Source: JBMOKT01 sp049323895
GTDB taxonomy: Bacteria; Bacillota; Peptococcia; Peptococcales; BICA1-8
Length of the DNA stretch: 64,000 nucleotides
Direction: 5' to 3'
Assembly (NCBI GenBank): GCA_049323895.1
Contig: JBMOKT010000031.1
Span: 124,001-188,000, forward strand
In this document: piece after piece, positions 52,035-60,386 of the stretch
Layout of the letters: each line of letters begins with the position of its first letter
How positions within the stretch are numbered: position 1 is the first letter of the stretch
Notes under the pieces: model-generated
The model's database searches: none
What the model was told of the DNA's origin: nothing
What the model saw: the letters and a program-made list of their open reading frames with translations, nothing else
Program-made: the position numbers and the translations under genes

Positions 52035-52481
52035 ATGCTTGTAAGACAATGTGCTGGTGGTATTGTCTTTAACGGGGAATCAGTTTTTCTGCTGCAGAAC
52101 GATAAAGGTGAATGGGTCTTGCCCAAAGGGGTAATTAAAAACGGAAAAATTGCAAATGAGGTAGCGATTACTCGGGTTAGGTACGAGGGTGGAGTTAATG
52201 GGAAAATTATTTCATCCGCTGGTGAAACCAGTTATGAATTCTTCTCCTTCTCTCGTAGACGTCCTGTGTGCAACCGGATTAACTGGTTTGTCATGGAGGC
52301 GTTAGAACCCGAGTTTTCTATTAACCGTATGGAAGGGTTTAAAAATGGAGGATTTTTCCCCATAAATGAAGCCCTAAATATTATTACCTATAGCCAAGAC
52401 CAAGCCCTAGTTAGATATGCTTATAAAAAGTACCGCGAATATCTGGATGAGATAGACTCTAAAGAAGCAGTGGGCAATTAA
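52035..52481 (+). CDS. Nudix fold protein with degenerate Nudix box
   Basis: A 148-residue protein that keeps the Nudix fold (GGIVF, GEWVLPKGVI) but not the box. The expected G-x5-E-x7-RE-x2-EE reads GVIKNGK...TRVRYEGG, so most metal-binding Glu residues are replaced. Hydrolase activity is therefore unlikely, and it may bind a nucleotide as a sensor. Its closest general resemblance is to diadenosine polyphosphate hydrolase-like Nudix proteins. GGGAGGGG precedes the ATG. Confidence 0.8.
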   Translation: MLVRQCAGGIVFNGESVFLLQNDKGEWVLPKGVIKNGKIANEVAITRVRYEGGVNGKIISSAGETSYEFFSFSRRRPVCNRINWFVMEALEPEFSINRMEGFKNGGFFPINEALNIITYSQDQALVRYAYKKYREYLDEIDSKEAVGN

Positions 52482-52487
52482 ATAAGC

Positions 52488-52525
52488 AAGCAGGTTTTTC
52501 ATAGAAGAAAAGCCTGCTTTTTTTA
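52488..52525 (+). terminator. Terminator of the degenerate Nudix gene
   Basis: AAGCAGG pairs with CCTGCTT, the stem continued by TTTTTC/GAAAA, followed by T7. Confidence 0.88.
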
Positions 52526-52601
52526 TTAAATCCAGTCAATATTTCAAACCTTTATACATACATTAAGTATTAAACTATAAATTTTTTTGGAGGTATTTGC
52601 C

Positions 52602-52859
52602 TTGGAAGGTTTGAGATGTCCTGTTTGTAAAGCTGTTAGCATAGTTGAACCAATCATAGACGGAGAGATTTTTAGCTGCCCCTTTTGTGAGCATCGTTTT
52701 ACAGTAACTTCTATAAGAAGATACTTTATGTATCCCCATAATAAAAATAAGGAACAAATGGATTTAATTAATTTTGATGTATTTTTAAAAGAATTAGAAC
52801 CAGCACAGTTGTTATTAATAGCTCAAAAGAGTCTTCGGGAAATCGAAAAGAGGATGTAA
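52602..52859 (+). CDS. Small zinc-ribbon protein
   Basis: An 85-residue protein with CPVC (about 6-9) and CPFC (about 26-29), a zinc-ribbon pattern, followed by a helical tail. The TTG at 52602 is preferred because GGAGG lies eight bases upstream; the frame is open slightly further. Function unknown; nucleic-acid or protein binding is possible. Confidence 0.7.
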   Translation: MEGLRCPVCKAVSIVEPIIDGEIFSCPFCEHRFTVTSIRRYFMYPHNKNKEQMDLINFDVFLKELEPAQLLLIAQKSLREIEKRM

Positions 52860-52882
52860 ATTTCTACAAACCAGAGATGGCG

Positions 52883-52904
52883 GCCATGAAAAATGGCTTT
52901 TTTC
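52883..52904 (+). terminator. Terminator of the zinc-ribbon gene
   Basis: GCCAT-GAAAA-ATGGC followed by six T. Confidence 0.8.
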
Positions 52905-52990
52905 TTTTGGTGTACAGTTTTGAATTTTTTAATTTTTGTTGGGTAATCTATAGAATAATAAAATATATCATGGAGGATTAGCTAAATATA

Positions 52991-53170
52991 ATGAAAAAAT
53001 TTGATAAGTTGGAAAGTGCTAAATGGGGATTGAACATAACTGATCAGGAAATTTCCGATACTTTAGCCATTGACCTGGAAGAAGTAAAAAAAGCAAAAGA
53101 AAAGGGGGAAGACGGTGTATACATGCCTGAAATATGTACAGGCTGGTGGTCTAATAACTGGTGTGAATAA
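52991..53170 (+). CDS. Hypothetical 59-residue protein with a Trp-rich C-terminus
   Basis: An open frame from ATG to TAA encoding 59 residues. It has a helical, Lys/Glu-rich body with a DQEISDTLAIDLEEVKKAK segment resembling a short helix-turn-helix, and ends in CTGWWSNNWCE. GGAGG lies 14 bases upstream, longer than usual. It sits 71 bases before the arginine decarboxylase gene. Codon use is like its neighbours, so I think it is real, but no family is recognised. Confidence 0.55.
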   Translation: MKKFDKLESAKWGLNITDQEISDTLAIDLEEVKKAKEKGEDGVYMPEICTGWWSNNWCE

Positions 53171-53241
53171 ATAAGTGCTGAAAAATTTTTTTAATTAATA
53201 TATAATAAACACTGTTAAAAAAATGGAAAGGGGAATTACAA

Positions 53242-53700
53242 ATGCTACCAACTCCTAAAAAGTTTTTTCTAACCAGCGGCAGTGCAGAAGGGGATACAGA
53301 ATTAACAGCCTTTGACGGAGCCCTTTTGCAAGCCGGAATTGGTAATATTAATCTGCTCAAGGTAAGCAGCATTCTTCCGCCAAAGGCTGAATTTGCCCCA
53401 GGGCTGGAACTGCCTTTTGGAGCATTAGTTCCTACTGCATACGGAACAATTGTTTCGGAAGAACCCGGTGAGGTGATATCCGCAGCGGTTGCGGTAGGAA
53501 TCAGCAAGGACAGTTTTGGTATTATAATGGAACTTTCTGATAAATGTACCAAAACTGAGGCTGAAGAGAAAATCGAGAGAATGGTCAAGGAAGCATTTGC
53601 TATGAGAAAAATGGAATTAGTTGAAATAAAAATTTCAGCAGTAGAGCATAAAGTAGAAAAGATTGGCTGTTGCGTGGCAGCTGCTCCCCTGTGGTATTAA
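53242..53700 (+). CDS. pdaD: Pyruvoyl-dependent arginine decarboxylase
   Basis: A 152-residue proenzyme. The LLKVSSILPP segment contains the self-cleavage site between Ser42 and Ser43, which creates the pyruvoyl group. It turns arginine into agmatine. The size and the GSAEGDTELTAFDGAL start match archaeal and chlamydial PdaD. It is the first clear gene of a polyamine cluster with spermidine synthase and agmatinase. AAAGGGG precedes the ATG. Confidence 0.93.
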   Translation: MLPTPKKFFLTSGSAEGDTELTAFDGALLQAGIGNINLLKVSSILPPKAEFAPGLELPFGALVPTAYGTIVSEEPGEVISAAVAVGISKDSFGIIMELSDKCTKTEAEEKIERMVKEAFAMRKMELVEIKISAVEHKVEKIGCCVAAAPLWY

Positions 53701-53734
53701 AATTAATTTATTGAGTGGAAAAAGGAGTGATATT

Positions 53735-54565
53735 GTGAAAGGAATCTGGTTTACTGAATTACAGACACAGAATTTAGGGTTTTCCCTAAAAATCAAAGAA
53801 ACATTGCATCATGAGGTGACAGAATTTCAGGAAATAAGTATGGTTGATACATTTCAATTCGGCAGGATGCTGTTGCTGGACGGAATAGTAATGACTACTA
53901 TAAAGGATGAGTTTGTCTATCATGAGATGATAGCCATGCCTGCGGTCAACACTCATCCCAATCCTAAAAAGGTTTTGGTTATTGGTGGCGGAGATGGCGG
54001 AGCAATTAGGGAAATTATTAAGCACCCAAAAGTAGAAAAAGCAACTCTATGTGAAATTGATGGACAAGTTATAGAAGTAAGCAAAAAATATCTTCCTGAA
54101 ATTTCCGGGGCATTAAGTGATCCCAAAGTAGAAGTTCTAGTAGCCGATGGGATAAAGCATATCCAGGAAAGCAAGAATACATATGATGTAATTTGCGTTG
54201 ATTCTACCGATCCAATTGGTCCGGCGGTAGGGCTTTTTGCAAAGGATTTTTACAAGGGAATTTTTGAAGCTCTGAAAGAAGATGGACTTTTCGTTGCCCA
54301 GACTGAATCTCCTTGGGTTAATCAGGAACTGATAAAGCGTGTATATGGTGACATAAATGATATTTTTCCAATTACCAGACTTTATTTAGCTAGTATACCA
54401 ACCTATCCTACCGGATTGTGGTCCTTTACAATGGGCTCAAAAAAATACGATCCCCTAAAGATAGACCCCAAAACTATACCAGACACCAATACCAGATATT
54501 ATACTCCAGGATTGCATTTTAGCGCTTTTAGTCTTCCGCAGTTTGTACAGAGATTATTAGATTAG
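53735..54565 (+). CDS. speE: Spermidine synthase (polyamine aminopropyltransferase)
   Basis: A 276-residue enzyme with the nucleotide site VIGGGDGGAIREI, CEIDGQVIEVSK and the catalytic DSTDPIGPA. It transfers an aminopropyl group from decarboxylated SAM to putrescine, or possibly to agmatine. No SAM decarboxylase (speD) is in the window. The GTG at 53735 follows AAAGGAG; an upstream open frame runs back into pdaD without a ribosome site. It is 34 bases downstream of pdaD. Confidence 0.93.
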   Translation: MKGIWFTELQTQNLGFSLKIKETLHHEVTEFQEISMVDTFQFGRMLLLDGIVMTTIKDEFVYHEMIAMPAVNTHPNPKKVLVIGGGDGGAIREIIKHPKVEKATLCEIDGQVIEVSKKYLPEISGALSDPKVEVLVADGIKHIQESKNTYDVICVDSTDPIGPAVGLFAKDFYKGIFEALKEDGLFVAQTESPWVNQELIKRVYGDINDIFPITRLYLASIPTYPTGLWSFTMGSKKYDPLKIDPKTIPDTNTRYYTPGLHFSAFSLPQFVQRLLD

Positions 54566-54579
54566 AGGGGGGTCTTTGT

Positions 54580-55440
54580 TTGCACCAATACTTGGAACGA
54601 CTTACAGGATATATTGGAAGCACTGAAGATTATGAAAGAGCTGACACAGTTATTATCGGAGTACCTATGGATTTTACCGTCAGCTATCGTCCCGGTACAA
54701 GAATGGGTCCCCAGCAGATTCGTGCGGTTTCCTATGGGCTTGAAGAATATAGCTTTTATTGCCATAAAGATTTAAGGGATTACTCTTTTTTTGATGGCGG
54801 TGATATCTCATTACCCTTTGGTAATGTTACATCCAGTCTGGATATAATCGAGGAAGTGGCCCGAAAGGTTATCCAGGAAAATAAGTTTGGTATATACCTA
54901 GGGGGGGAGCATCTGGTTAGCTGGCCCCTGATAAAAGCATATTCTGATGTATATGCTGATTTAGCAGTTCTTCATTTTGATGCCCACGCTGATTTAAGGG
55001 AAAACTATGCAGGTGAAGTAAATTCCCATGCTACCGTAATTCGTAAAGTGTGTGAGAAAATTGGCGGCAAAAATGTTTACCAATTTGGCATACGCTCGGG
55101 GGATAGAGAGGAATTCGAATACGGAAGAAATAATACCAATTTATTTATCGACCAAATCAAGGGACCTTTAGAAACTACCACAAAAAGTCTTCAAGGAAGA
55201 CCAGTTTATATTACTATTGATATCGATGTAGTTGATCCTGCATTTGCTCCGGGAACCGGCACCCCTGAACCGGGAGGATGTACATCCCGTGAAATAATTG
55301 AAGCCATTGAGCTTATGAAAGGCTTAAATATCGTAGGTATGGATATTGTTGAAGTTTCACCAATAAATGATCCTTCAGACCGTACAGCTATTTTAGCAGC
55401 TAAATTAGTAAGGGAAGCCATTCTAAATTATACTAAATAA
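54580..55440 (+). CDS. speB: Agmatinase
   Basis: A 286-residue ureohydrolase. The two-manganese site is seen in GGEH, HFDAHADLR and DIDVVDPAFAPGTGTPEPGG. It splits agmatine to putrescine and urea, the step between PdaD and SpeE. The TTG start follows AGAGGGGGG. If SpeE here accepted agmatine, SpeB would act on aminopropylagmatine instead, as in some thermophiles; the sequence does not decide. Confidence 0.92.
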   Translation: MHQYLERLTGYIGSTEDYERADTVIIGVPMDFTVSYRPGTRMGPQQIRAVSYGLEEYSFYCHKDLRDYSFFDGGDISLPFGNVTSSLDIIEEVARKVIQENKFGIYLGGEHLVSWPLIKAYSDVYADLAVLHFDAHADLRENYAGEVNSHATVIRKVCEKIGGKNVYQFGIRSGDREEFEYGRNNTNLFIDQIKGPLETTTKSLQGRPVYITIDIDVVDPAFAPGTGTPEPGGCTSREIIEAIELMKGLNIVGMDIVEVSPINDPSDRTAILAAKLVREAILNYTK

Positions 55441-55447
55441 ACAATGG

Positions 55448-55546
55448 ATTAGAAAACACGGCTTGCGCCGAGCCTTTGGCGACCGCGGAAGCCGATGTTG
55501 CCCTTATACTTACTACCTTGCAAAAGTTAATTTTCCAAGTAAGTAT
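55448..55546 (+). repeat. Interspersed structured repeat, copy D (first of a tandem pair)
   Basis: Starts ATTAGAAAACACGG and ends AAGTAAGTA. The first 82 bases are identical to copy E. The last part has lost the TATACTT segment present in the other copies. Confidence 0.88.
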
Positions 55547-55643
55547 TAGAAAACACGGCTTGCGCCGAGCCTTTGGCGACCGCGGAAGCCGATGTTGCCC
55601 TTATACTTACTACCTTGCAAAAGTTATACTTTCCTATAAGTAA
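55545..55643 (+). repeat. Interspersed structured repeat, copy E (second of a tandem pair)
   Basis: Begins 97 bases after copy D and has an intact 3' half ending TATAAGTA. The gap from 55644 to 56024 that follows is very AT-rich. It contains a TTGACA at 55920 without a clear -10 partner, and I see nothing else in it. Confidence 0.88.
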
Positions 55644-56024
55644 AAAATACCCTCAAAAACTCTTGTTGTTTTTATGACTTTTAGGTTTATTTTTTTAAAT
55701 AAAAGTAGTATATTTATAAATATATTTCACTAATAAAATATTTCATCATATAGAATCTATAAATAATTTTTTATCCAAATTTCAATTAAAAAGAAGGATT
55801 TTCGTTATTAAAATAGAAAAAGGTAGATGAAAATTCATTAATAGAGAATGATGTTTGGTCATGCTGAACAACAAGTTAGGGAACATCAGTTAAAAAATAC
55901 TGAAAATTATGTTATATTTTTGACAATTAGATTTTAGTTGGGGGTGATAGCGAAGAAAATATAATGGCAATGAGTTTTTTGGTAAACTATTTTAGATCTT
56001 AAGAATTAAGAAGGGGGAAGAATT

Positions 56025-57071
56025 ATGAAGAAAAGAAATGTAAAGTTTTTAGCACTGCTTCTCATGGTTATGTTTGCGGTAACTTTAATTGTCGGTTGTA
56101 CAGGTGGAGCTACTAAAGAAGAACCAAAAAAAGAAGAGCCTAAAAAAGAAGAACCTAAGGTTGAAAAAATAGTTTTAAAGGCTGCTGTTACACCTCCGGC
56201 TGACCATCCATACAACTTAGGATTAGTTGAATTCGGTAAACTTTTAAGTGAAAGAACTAATGGAAAATATTCCGTTGAAACTTTCCCAGCATCCCAGTTA
56301 GGTTCTGAACGTGAGGCAATTGAAGGTGTTCAAATGGGTACAATTGATTTAACGGTTGTTTCTACAGCACCTCTTGCTGGTTTCTCTGATGCTTTCCTAG
56401 TAACAGATCTACCTTTCATTTTCAAAAGCAAAGAGCATGCTTACAAAGTTCTTGATGGTGAAATAGGCAAGAGCATTTTCAGTAAATTAGAAGGAACTGG
56501 TATTGTTGGTTTAGCTTTCTGGGAAAATGGTTTCCGTAACATTACCAACTCCAAGAGACCTATTAATAAGCCTGAAGATATGAAAGGTATCAAAATCAGA
56601 ACTATGGAAAACCAAATCCATATGGATTCCTTCAAACAAATCGGTGCTGACCCAACTCCAATGGCCTTTGGTGAGTTATTCACAGCTTTACAGCAAAAAA
56701 CTGTTGACGGACAGGAAAACCCACTACCAATCATTGCTACTTCCAAATTTAATGAAGTTCAAGAACACTTAGCAATGACTGGACATTTCTATGCTCCTGC
56801 TCCATTATTAATCAGCCAGGCACTTTGGGATAAATTAAGTGCTGAGGAAAAAGAAATTTTTGCTAAAACCGCTGTAGATGCTACTGCAATCGAGCGTGGA
56901 ATGATAGCTGACATGGATGCTAAATTATTAGACGAATTACAGGCAAAAGGCATGAAGGTTACTCAACCTGATAAGGCTGAATGGCAAAAAGCAATGGCTC
57001 CAGTTTATGAAAAATGGCAAGACAAAATTGGCAAAGACTTAATCGAAAAGGTTAAAGCTGCAGGTAACTAA
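56025..57071 (+). CDS. dctP: TRAP transporter substrate-binding protein (DctP family), lipoprotein
   Basis: A 348-residue exported lipoprotein. The signal ends in LIVGC (Cys25), followed by a KEEPK-repeat spacer (about 31-46) and the DctP fold. The GIKIRTMENQIHMDSFKQIGADPTPM region contains the Arg that normally binds the carboxylate of the ligand. It would capture an organic acid outside the cell for DctQM. A hairpin after the gene probably raises its expression over dctQM. Given the downstream genes, the ligand is probably a 2-hydroxy acid such as lactate or glycolate. Confidence 0.92.
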   Translation: MKKRNVKFLALLLMVMFAVTLIVGCTGGATKEEPKKEEPKKEEPKVEKIVLKAAVTPPADHPYNLGLVEFGKLLSERTNGKYSVETFPASQLGSEREAIEGVQMGTIDLTVVSTAPLAGFSDAFLVTDLPFIFKSKEHAYKVLDGEIGKSIFSKLEGTGIVGLAFWENGFRNITNSKRPINKPEDMKGIKIRTMENQIHMDSFKQIGADPTPMAFGELFTALQQKTVDGQENPLPIIATSKFNEVQEHLAMTGHFYAPAPLLISQALWDKLSAEEKEIFAKTAVDATAIERGMIADMDAKLLDELQAKGMKVTQPDKAEWQKAMAPVYEKWQDKIGKDLIEKVKAAGN

Positions 57072-57087
57072 TTAGATAATAAAATTA

Positions 57088-57115
57088 TTTGAGCAGGGTT
57101 AACTCCCTGCTCAAA
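57088..57115 (+). other. Intercistronic hairpin between dctP and dctQ
   Basis: TTTGAGCAGGG-TTAACT-CCCTGCTCAAA, an eleven-base perfect stem without a T run. It probably stabilises the dctP message or causes partial termination, as often found after binding-protein genes. Confidence 0.75.
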
Positions 57116-57175
57116 TAAATAATATCCTTTAATTGGTAAGTGAGGATTTTTATTTTTCTTGATGGAGGAGTATAA

Positions 57176-57670
57176 ATGGACACTAAAAAACAGAGTTCCT
57201 TTTTTTCTTTTCTGGATAAATTCGAAGATTACTCCGTAACTATCCTTTATTTGATTATGATTGTAGTAATCATGCTCCAGGTAGTATTCCGTTTTCTAAT
57301 TAAGGCATCTCTGCCTTGGTCCGAGGAGTTAGCAAGATATATTATGGCCTGGGCTGTTTTTATTGGAGCAAGTATTGCAGCTCGGGAAGGGGCCCATATT
57401 GGCATAGATTCCATAGTAGCACGTATGCCTAAAAAACTTGAAAACTATTTCAGAGTCATAGCCATGGCACTTTCCTTCTTGTTTTCAATAATTTTAGTAT
57501 ATCTATCTGTACTAATAATACAGTTTTTAATGAAAACCGGTCAAAAAACCCCTGCAATGATGATACCTATGTGGATTGCATATGGTTCAGTTCTTTTTGG
57601 CGCTGTTCTCATGAGCATTAGATTTTGTCAGGTTACATTAATGAAATTTAAGGAAGGAAGGGGGCAGTAA
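57176..57670 (+). CDS. dctQ: TRAP transporter small permease (DctQ family)
   Basis: A 164-residue protein with four membrane helices. The SLPWSEELARYIMAWAVFIGAS segment is the DctQ signature. It forms the membrane part with DctM. GGAGG precedes the ATG, and the next gene starts two bases after its stop. Confidence 0.92.
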   Translation: MDTKKQSSFFSFLDKFEDYSVTILYLIMIVVIMLQVVFRFLIKASLPWSEELARYIMAWAVFIGASIAAREGAHIGIDSIVARMPKKLENYFRVIAMALSFLFSIILVYLSVLIIQFLMKTGQKTPAMMIPMWIAYGSVLFGAVLMSIRFCQVTLMKFKEGRGQ

Positions 57671-57672
57671 AC

Positions 57673-58956
57673 ATGTTAGCAGGATTACTTTTTGGGATTT
57701 TTGCCATATTAGTAGTTTTTAGTGTTCCTATTGCTATGTCTCTAGGTTTAGCCACAGTTTTTGCAATCTTTTTTACTAATGTTGTTAAGCTGCAGGTTGT
57801 TTCACAAAAAATGTTTACTGCGGTAGACTCTTTCCCCTTAATGGCGGTTCCCTTTTTTATGATTGCCGGTGCAATCATGGAACGGGGTGGGATATCCAAG
57901 CGCTTAATAAGATTTGCCAATTCTCTTATCGGGACCCTGCCGGGAGGTTTGGCTTTAGTTACAATTTTAGCCTCCATGTTTTTTGCTGCTATTTCCGGTT
58001 CATCTCCTGCTACAGTTGCAGCCATAGGTGCAATAATGATTCCTGCCATGGTGAAAAATGGTTACAAAGAAGAGTTTGCAACTGCAACGCAAGCCAGTGC
58101 TGGTTACATCGGAGTAATAATTCCGCCAAGTATTCCTATGATTACCTATGGGGTTGTTACAGGAGTATCTATCGGCGGACTGTTTATGGGTGGATTTATT
58201 CCTGGTATCGTAATAGGTATATCTTTGGGTATTGTAGCCTTTGTTACTGCTAAAAAGAATAATTACCGCGGTCTTGAGGAAAGACCATCCTTAAAAGAGG
58301 TTTGGACTTCTTTTAAGGATGCTATTTGGGCCATACTAATGCCTGTCATTATACTAGGTGGTATTTACGGTGGAGTATTTACTCCCACTGAAGCGGCTAA
58401 CGTAGCCGTTGTCTATGGTTTAATAGTCGGTTTTTTCGTATATAAAGAGTTAAAGCTCAATGAACTTCCTGCACTAATTAGACAATCAGCTATCAGTACT
58501 TCACTGGTACTTATGATTGTTGCAACTGCCTCTGCTTTTGGCTTAATCTTAACCAGGGAAATGATACCTGTTAAAGTAGCGAATATGTTAATCGGTATTA
58601 CTTCAGATCCGATAATCCTACTGATGATTCTGAATGTAATGCTGCTTATCGTAGGTACATTCATGGAAACAAACGCAGCCATAATTATTCTTGCACCGAT
58701 TTTATATCCTGCAATAGTTAAAGTAGGTATAGATCCTTTACATTTTGGTATAATCATGGTTGTTAACTTAGCAATCGGTATGATAACGCCTCCGTTGGGT
58801 GTTAACCTCTTTGTAGCTTCAAGTATGCGTAAAATGTCAATAGAGAAACTGGTACAGGCTAACTGGTGGTATCTGATTGTCTCTATTATAGCCTTATTTA
58901 TAATCACTTATTTCCCAGCTTTGACTTTATGGCTGCCAAATATGCTGCTAAAATAA
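57673..58956 (+). CDS. dctM: TRAP transporter large permease (DctM family)
   Basis: A 427-residue protein with about twelve membrane helices, containing GSSPATVAAIGAIMIPAM and ASAGYIGVIIPPSIPMI, the conserved re-entrant loop regions of DctM. It uses the sodium or proton gradient to import the ligand captured by DctP. AAGGAAGGGGG precedes the ATG within the end of dctQ. Confidence 0.95.
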   Translation: MLAGLLFGIFAILVVFSVPIAMSLGLATVFAIFFTNVVKLQVVSQKMFTAVDSFPLMAVPFFMIAGAIMERGGISKRLIRFANSLIGTLPGGLALVTILASMFFAAISGSSPATVAAIGAIMIPAMVKNGYKEEFATATQASAGYIGVIIPPSIPMITYGVVTGVSIGGLFMGGFIPGIVIGISLGIVAFVTAKKNNYRGLEERPSLKEVWTSFKDAIWAILMPVIILGGIYGGVFTPTEAANVAVVYGLIVGFFVYKELKLNELPALIRQSAISTSLVLMIVATASAFGLILTREMIPVKVANMLIGITSDPIILLMILNVMLLIVGTFMETNAAIIILAPILYPAIVKVGIDPLHFGIIMVVNLAIGMITPPLGVNLFVASSMRKMSIEKLVQANWWYLIVSIIALFIITYFPALTLWLPNMLLK

Positions 58957-58981
58957 AGTACTTTTAAAAAGGTGAATTTAT

Positions 58982-60373
58982 ATGTTGAATAAAAAAATGA
59001 TTGCACAATTAACAGAAATTGTTGGTACAGAAAATATCCTAACCAGTAAGATATCCCTTGCTTCCTATGGGTATGATGCCTCCCCTTACCGGGGAAAACC
59101 GGATGTTGTGGTTTTCCCCCAAACCACAGAAATGGTTATAGGGTTGGTTAACTTTGCCAGGCAGAATAAAATACCTCTTATGCCAAGGGGGGCAGGGTCA
59201 TGTCTTAGTGGTGGTGCAGTTGCCGCTGATGGCAGTATAGTAATCTCTTTAACCAAAATGAATAAGGTGTTGTCGGTGGATAAATTAAGCCGTGTAGCTG
59301 TAGTTGAGCCGGGAATTACTAATAAACAGGTTCAATTGGAAGTTGAGCCTTATGGTCTAATTTTTGCACCTGATCCTGCCAGTCAAAGCATCTCTACAAT
59401 AGGGGGAAACATTGCTGAAAATGCTGGTGGAATTCGTGGTGTAAAATACGGCTCTACTAAAGACCATGTCTTGGGATTAGAGGTAGTTCTCCCTTCAGGT
59501 GAGGTAGTAAAAACAGGTAGTATAAATTCCCAGATAGGACCTGAGGTTGACATGACTTATTATTTTTGCGGTTCTGAAGGGACATTAGGTATAGTTACCA
59601 AAGCCTGGTTGGCATTATCGCCTCTTAACCCGGTGGTAAAAACAATGACTGCCACCTTTAATGGTCTGCAGGATGCAGGCTCCTGTGTTGCTGAAATAAT
59701 TGCCAAGGGTGTTGTTCCTACCACCATGGAAATAATGGATAATACTGTAATTAAAGCTGTTGATGATTACCTGAAACTTGGTTTCCCCAGAAGCGCCGAG
59801 GCCCTTCTTCTTGTGGAAGTAGATGGCTTTGCGTCAGATGTAAGTATTCAAACGGAAAGCATCCTTAAGGCATTTGCCAACAACAATGCCATTAGTCACA
59901 AAATTGCTAATAATGAACAGGAACGCCAGGATTTATGGAAGGCAAGACGTTCCGTAAACGGTGCATTAGGTAAGCTTAAACCTGCCAATATAGTACATGA
60001 TATCGTGGTTCCTAGGGACAGGCTTGCTATTATGCTGGAAAAGGTAGCCCAGATGGGCAAAAAATACGGCATAATAATCGGACAGGTTGCCCACGCCGGG
60101 GATGGCAATTTGCATCCTACCCTTTATTATGACCACCGGGATGAAACAGAGACGCATAAAGTGGAAGAAGCTTGTGATGAGATAATCAAAGAAACTATCG
60201 CTGAAGGTGGCACCATTTCTGGAGAGCATGGAATCGGTATTGAAAAACTAAAATACATGCCTTTGGCATTTTCAAAGGCTAGCCTACAGTATATGCAGGA
60301 TATAAAAAATGCATTTGACCCTGAAAATTTATGCAACCCAGGTAAGCTTTTGCCTCAGATAGATAGGGATTGA
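58982..60373 (+). CDS. glcD: FAD-linked 2-hydroxyacid dehydrogenase subunit (GlcD family)
   Basis: A 463-residue flavoprotein of the PCMH/VAO fold. The FAD site is in PRGAGSCLSGGAVAADGSIVISL and DPASQSISTIGGNIAENAGG. The C-terminal region has GNLHPT and GTISGEHGIG, with His ligands of the catalytic site. It oxidises a 2-hydroxy acid such as glycolate or D-lactate in the cytoplasm. With the next two genes it forms a GlcDEF-type complex. Confidence 0.92.
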   Translation: MLNKKMIAQLTEIVGTENILTSKISLASYGYDASPYRGKPDVVVFPQTTEMVIGLVNFARQNKIPLMPRGAGSCLSGGAVAADGSIVISLTKMNKVLSVDKLSRVAVVEPGITNKQVQLEVEPYGLIFAPDPASQSISTIGGNIAENAGGIRGVKYGSTKDHVLGLEVVLPSGEVVKTGSINSQIGPEVDMTYYFCGSEGTLGIVTKAWLALSPLNPVVKTMTATFNGLQDAGSCVAEIIAKGVVPTTMEIMDNTVIKAVDDYLKLGFPRSAEALLLVEVDGFASDVSIQTESILKAFANNNAISHKIANNEQERQDLWKARRSVNGALGKLKPANIVHDIVVPRDRLAIMLEKVAQMGKKYGIIIGQVAHAGDGNLHPTLYYDHRDETETHKVEEACDEIIKETIAEGGTISGEHGIGIEKLKYMPLAFSKASLQYMQDIKNAFDPENLCNPGKLLPQIDRD

Positions 60374-60386
60374 GGGGGTAATTAAG

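Noticed and set aside
55960..55985. TGGCAATGAGTTTTTTGG before dctP as a sigma-54 promoter
   Set aside because: The required GC at the -12 position is missing.
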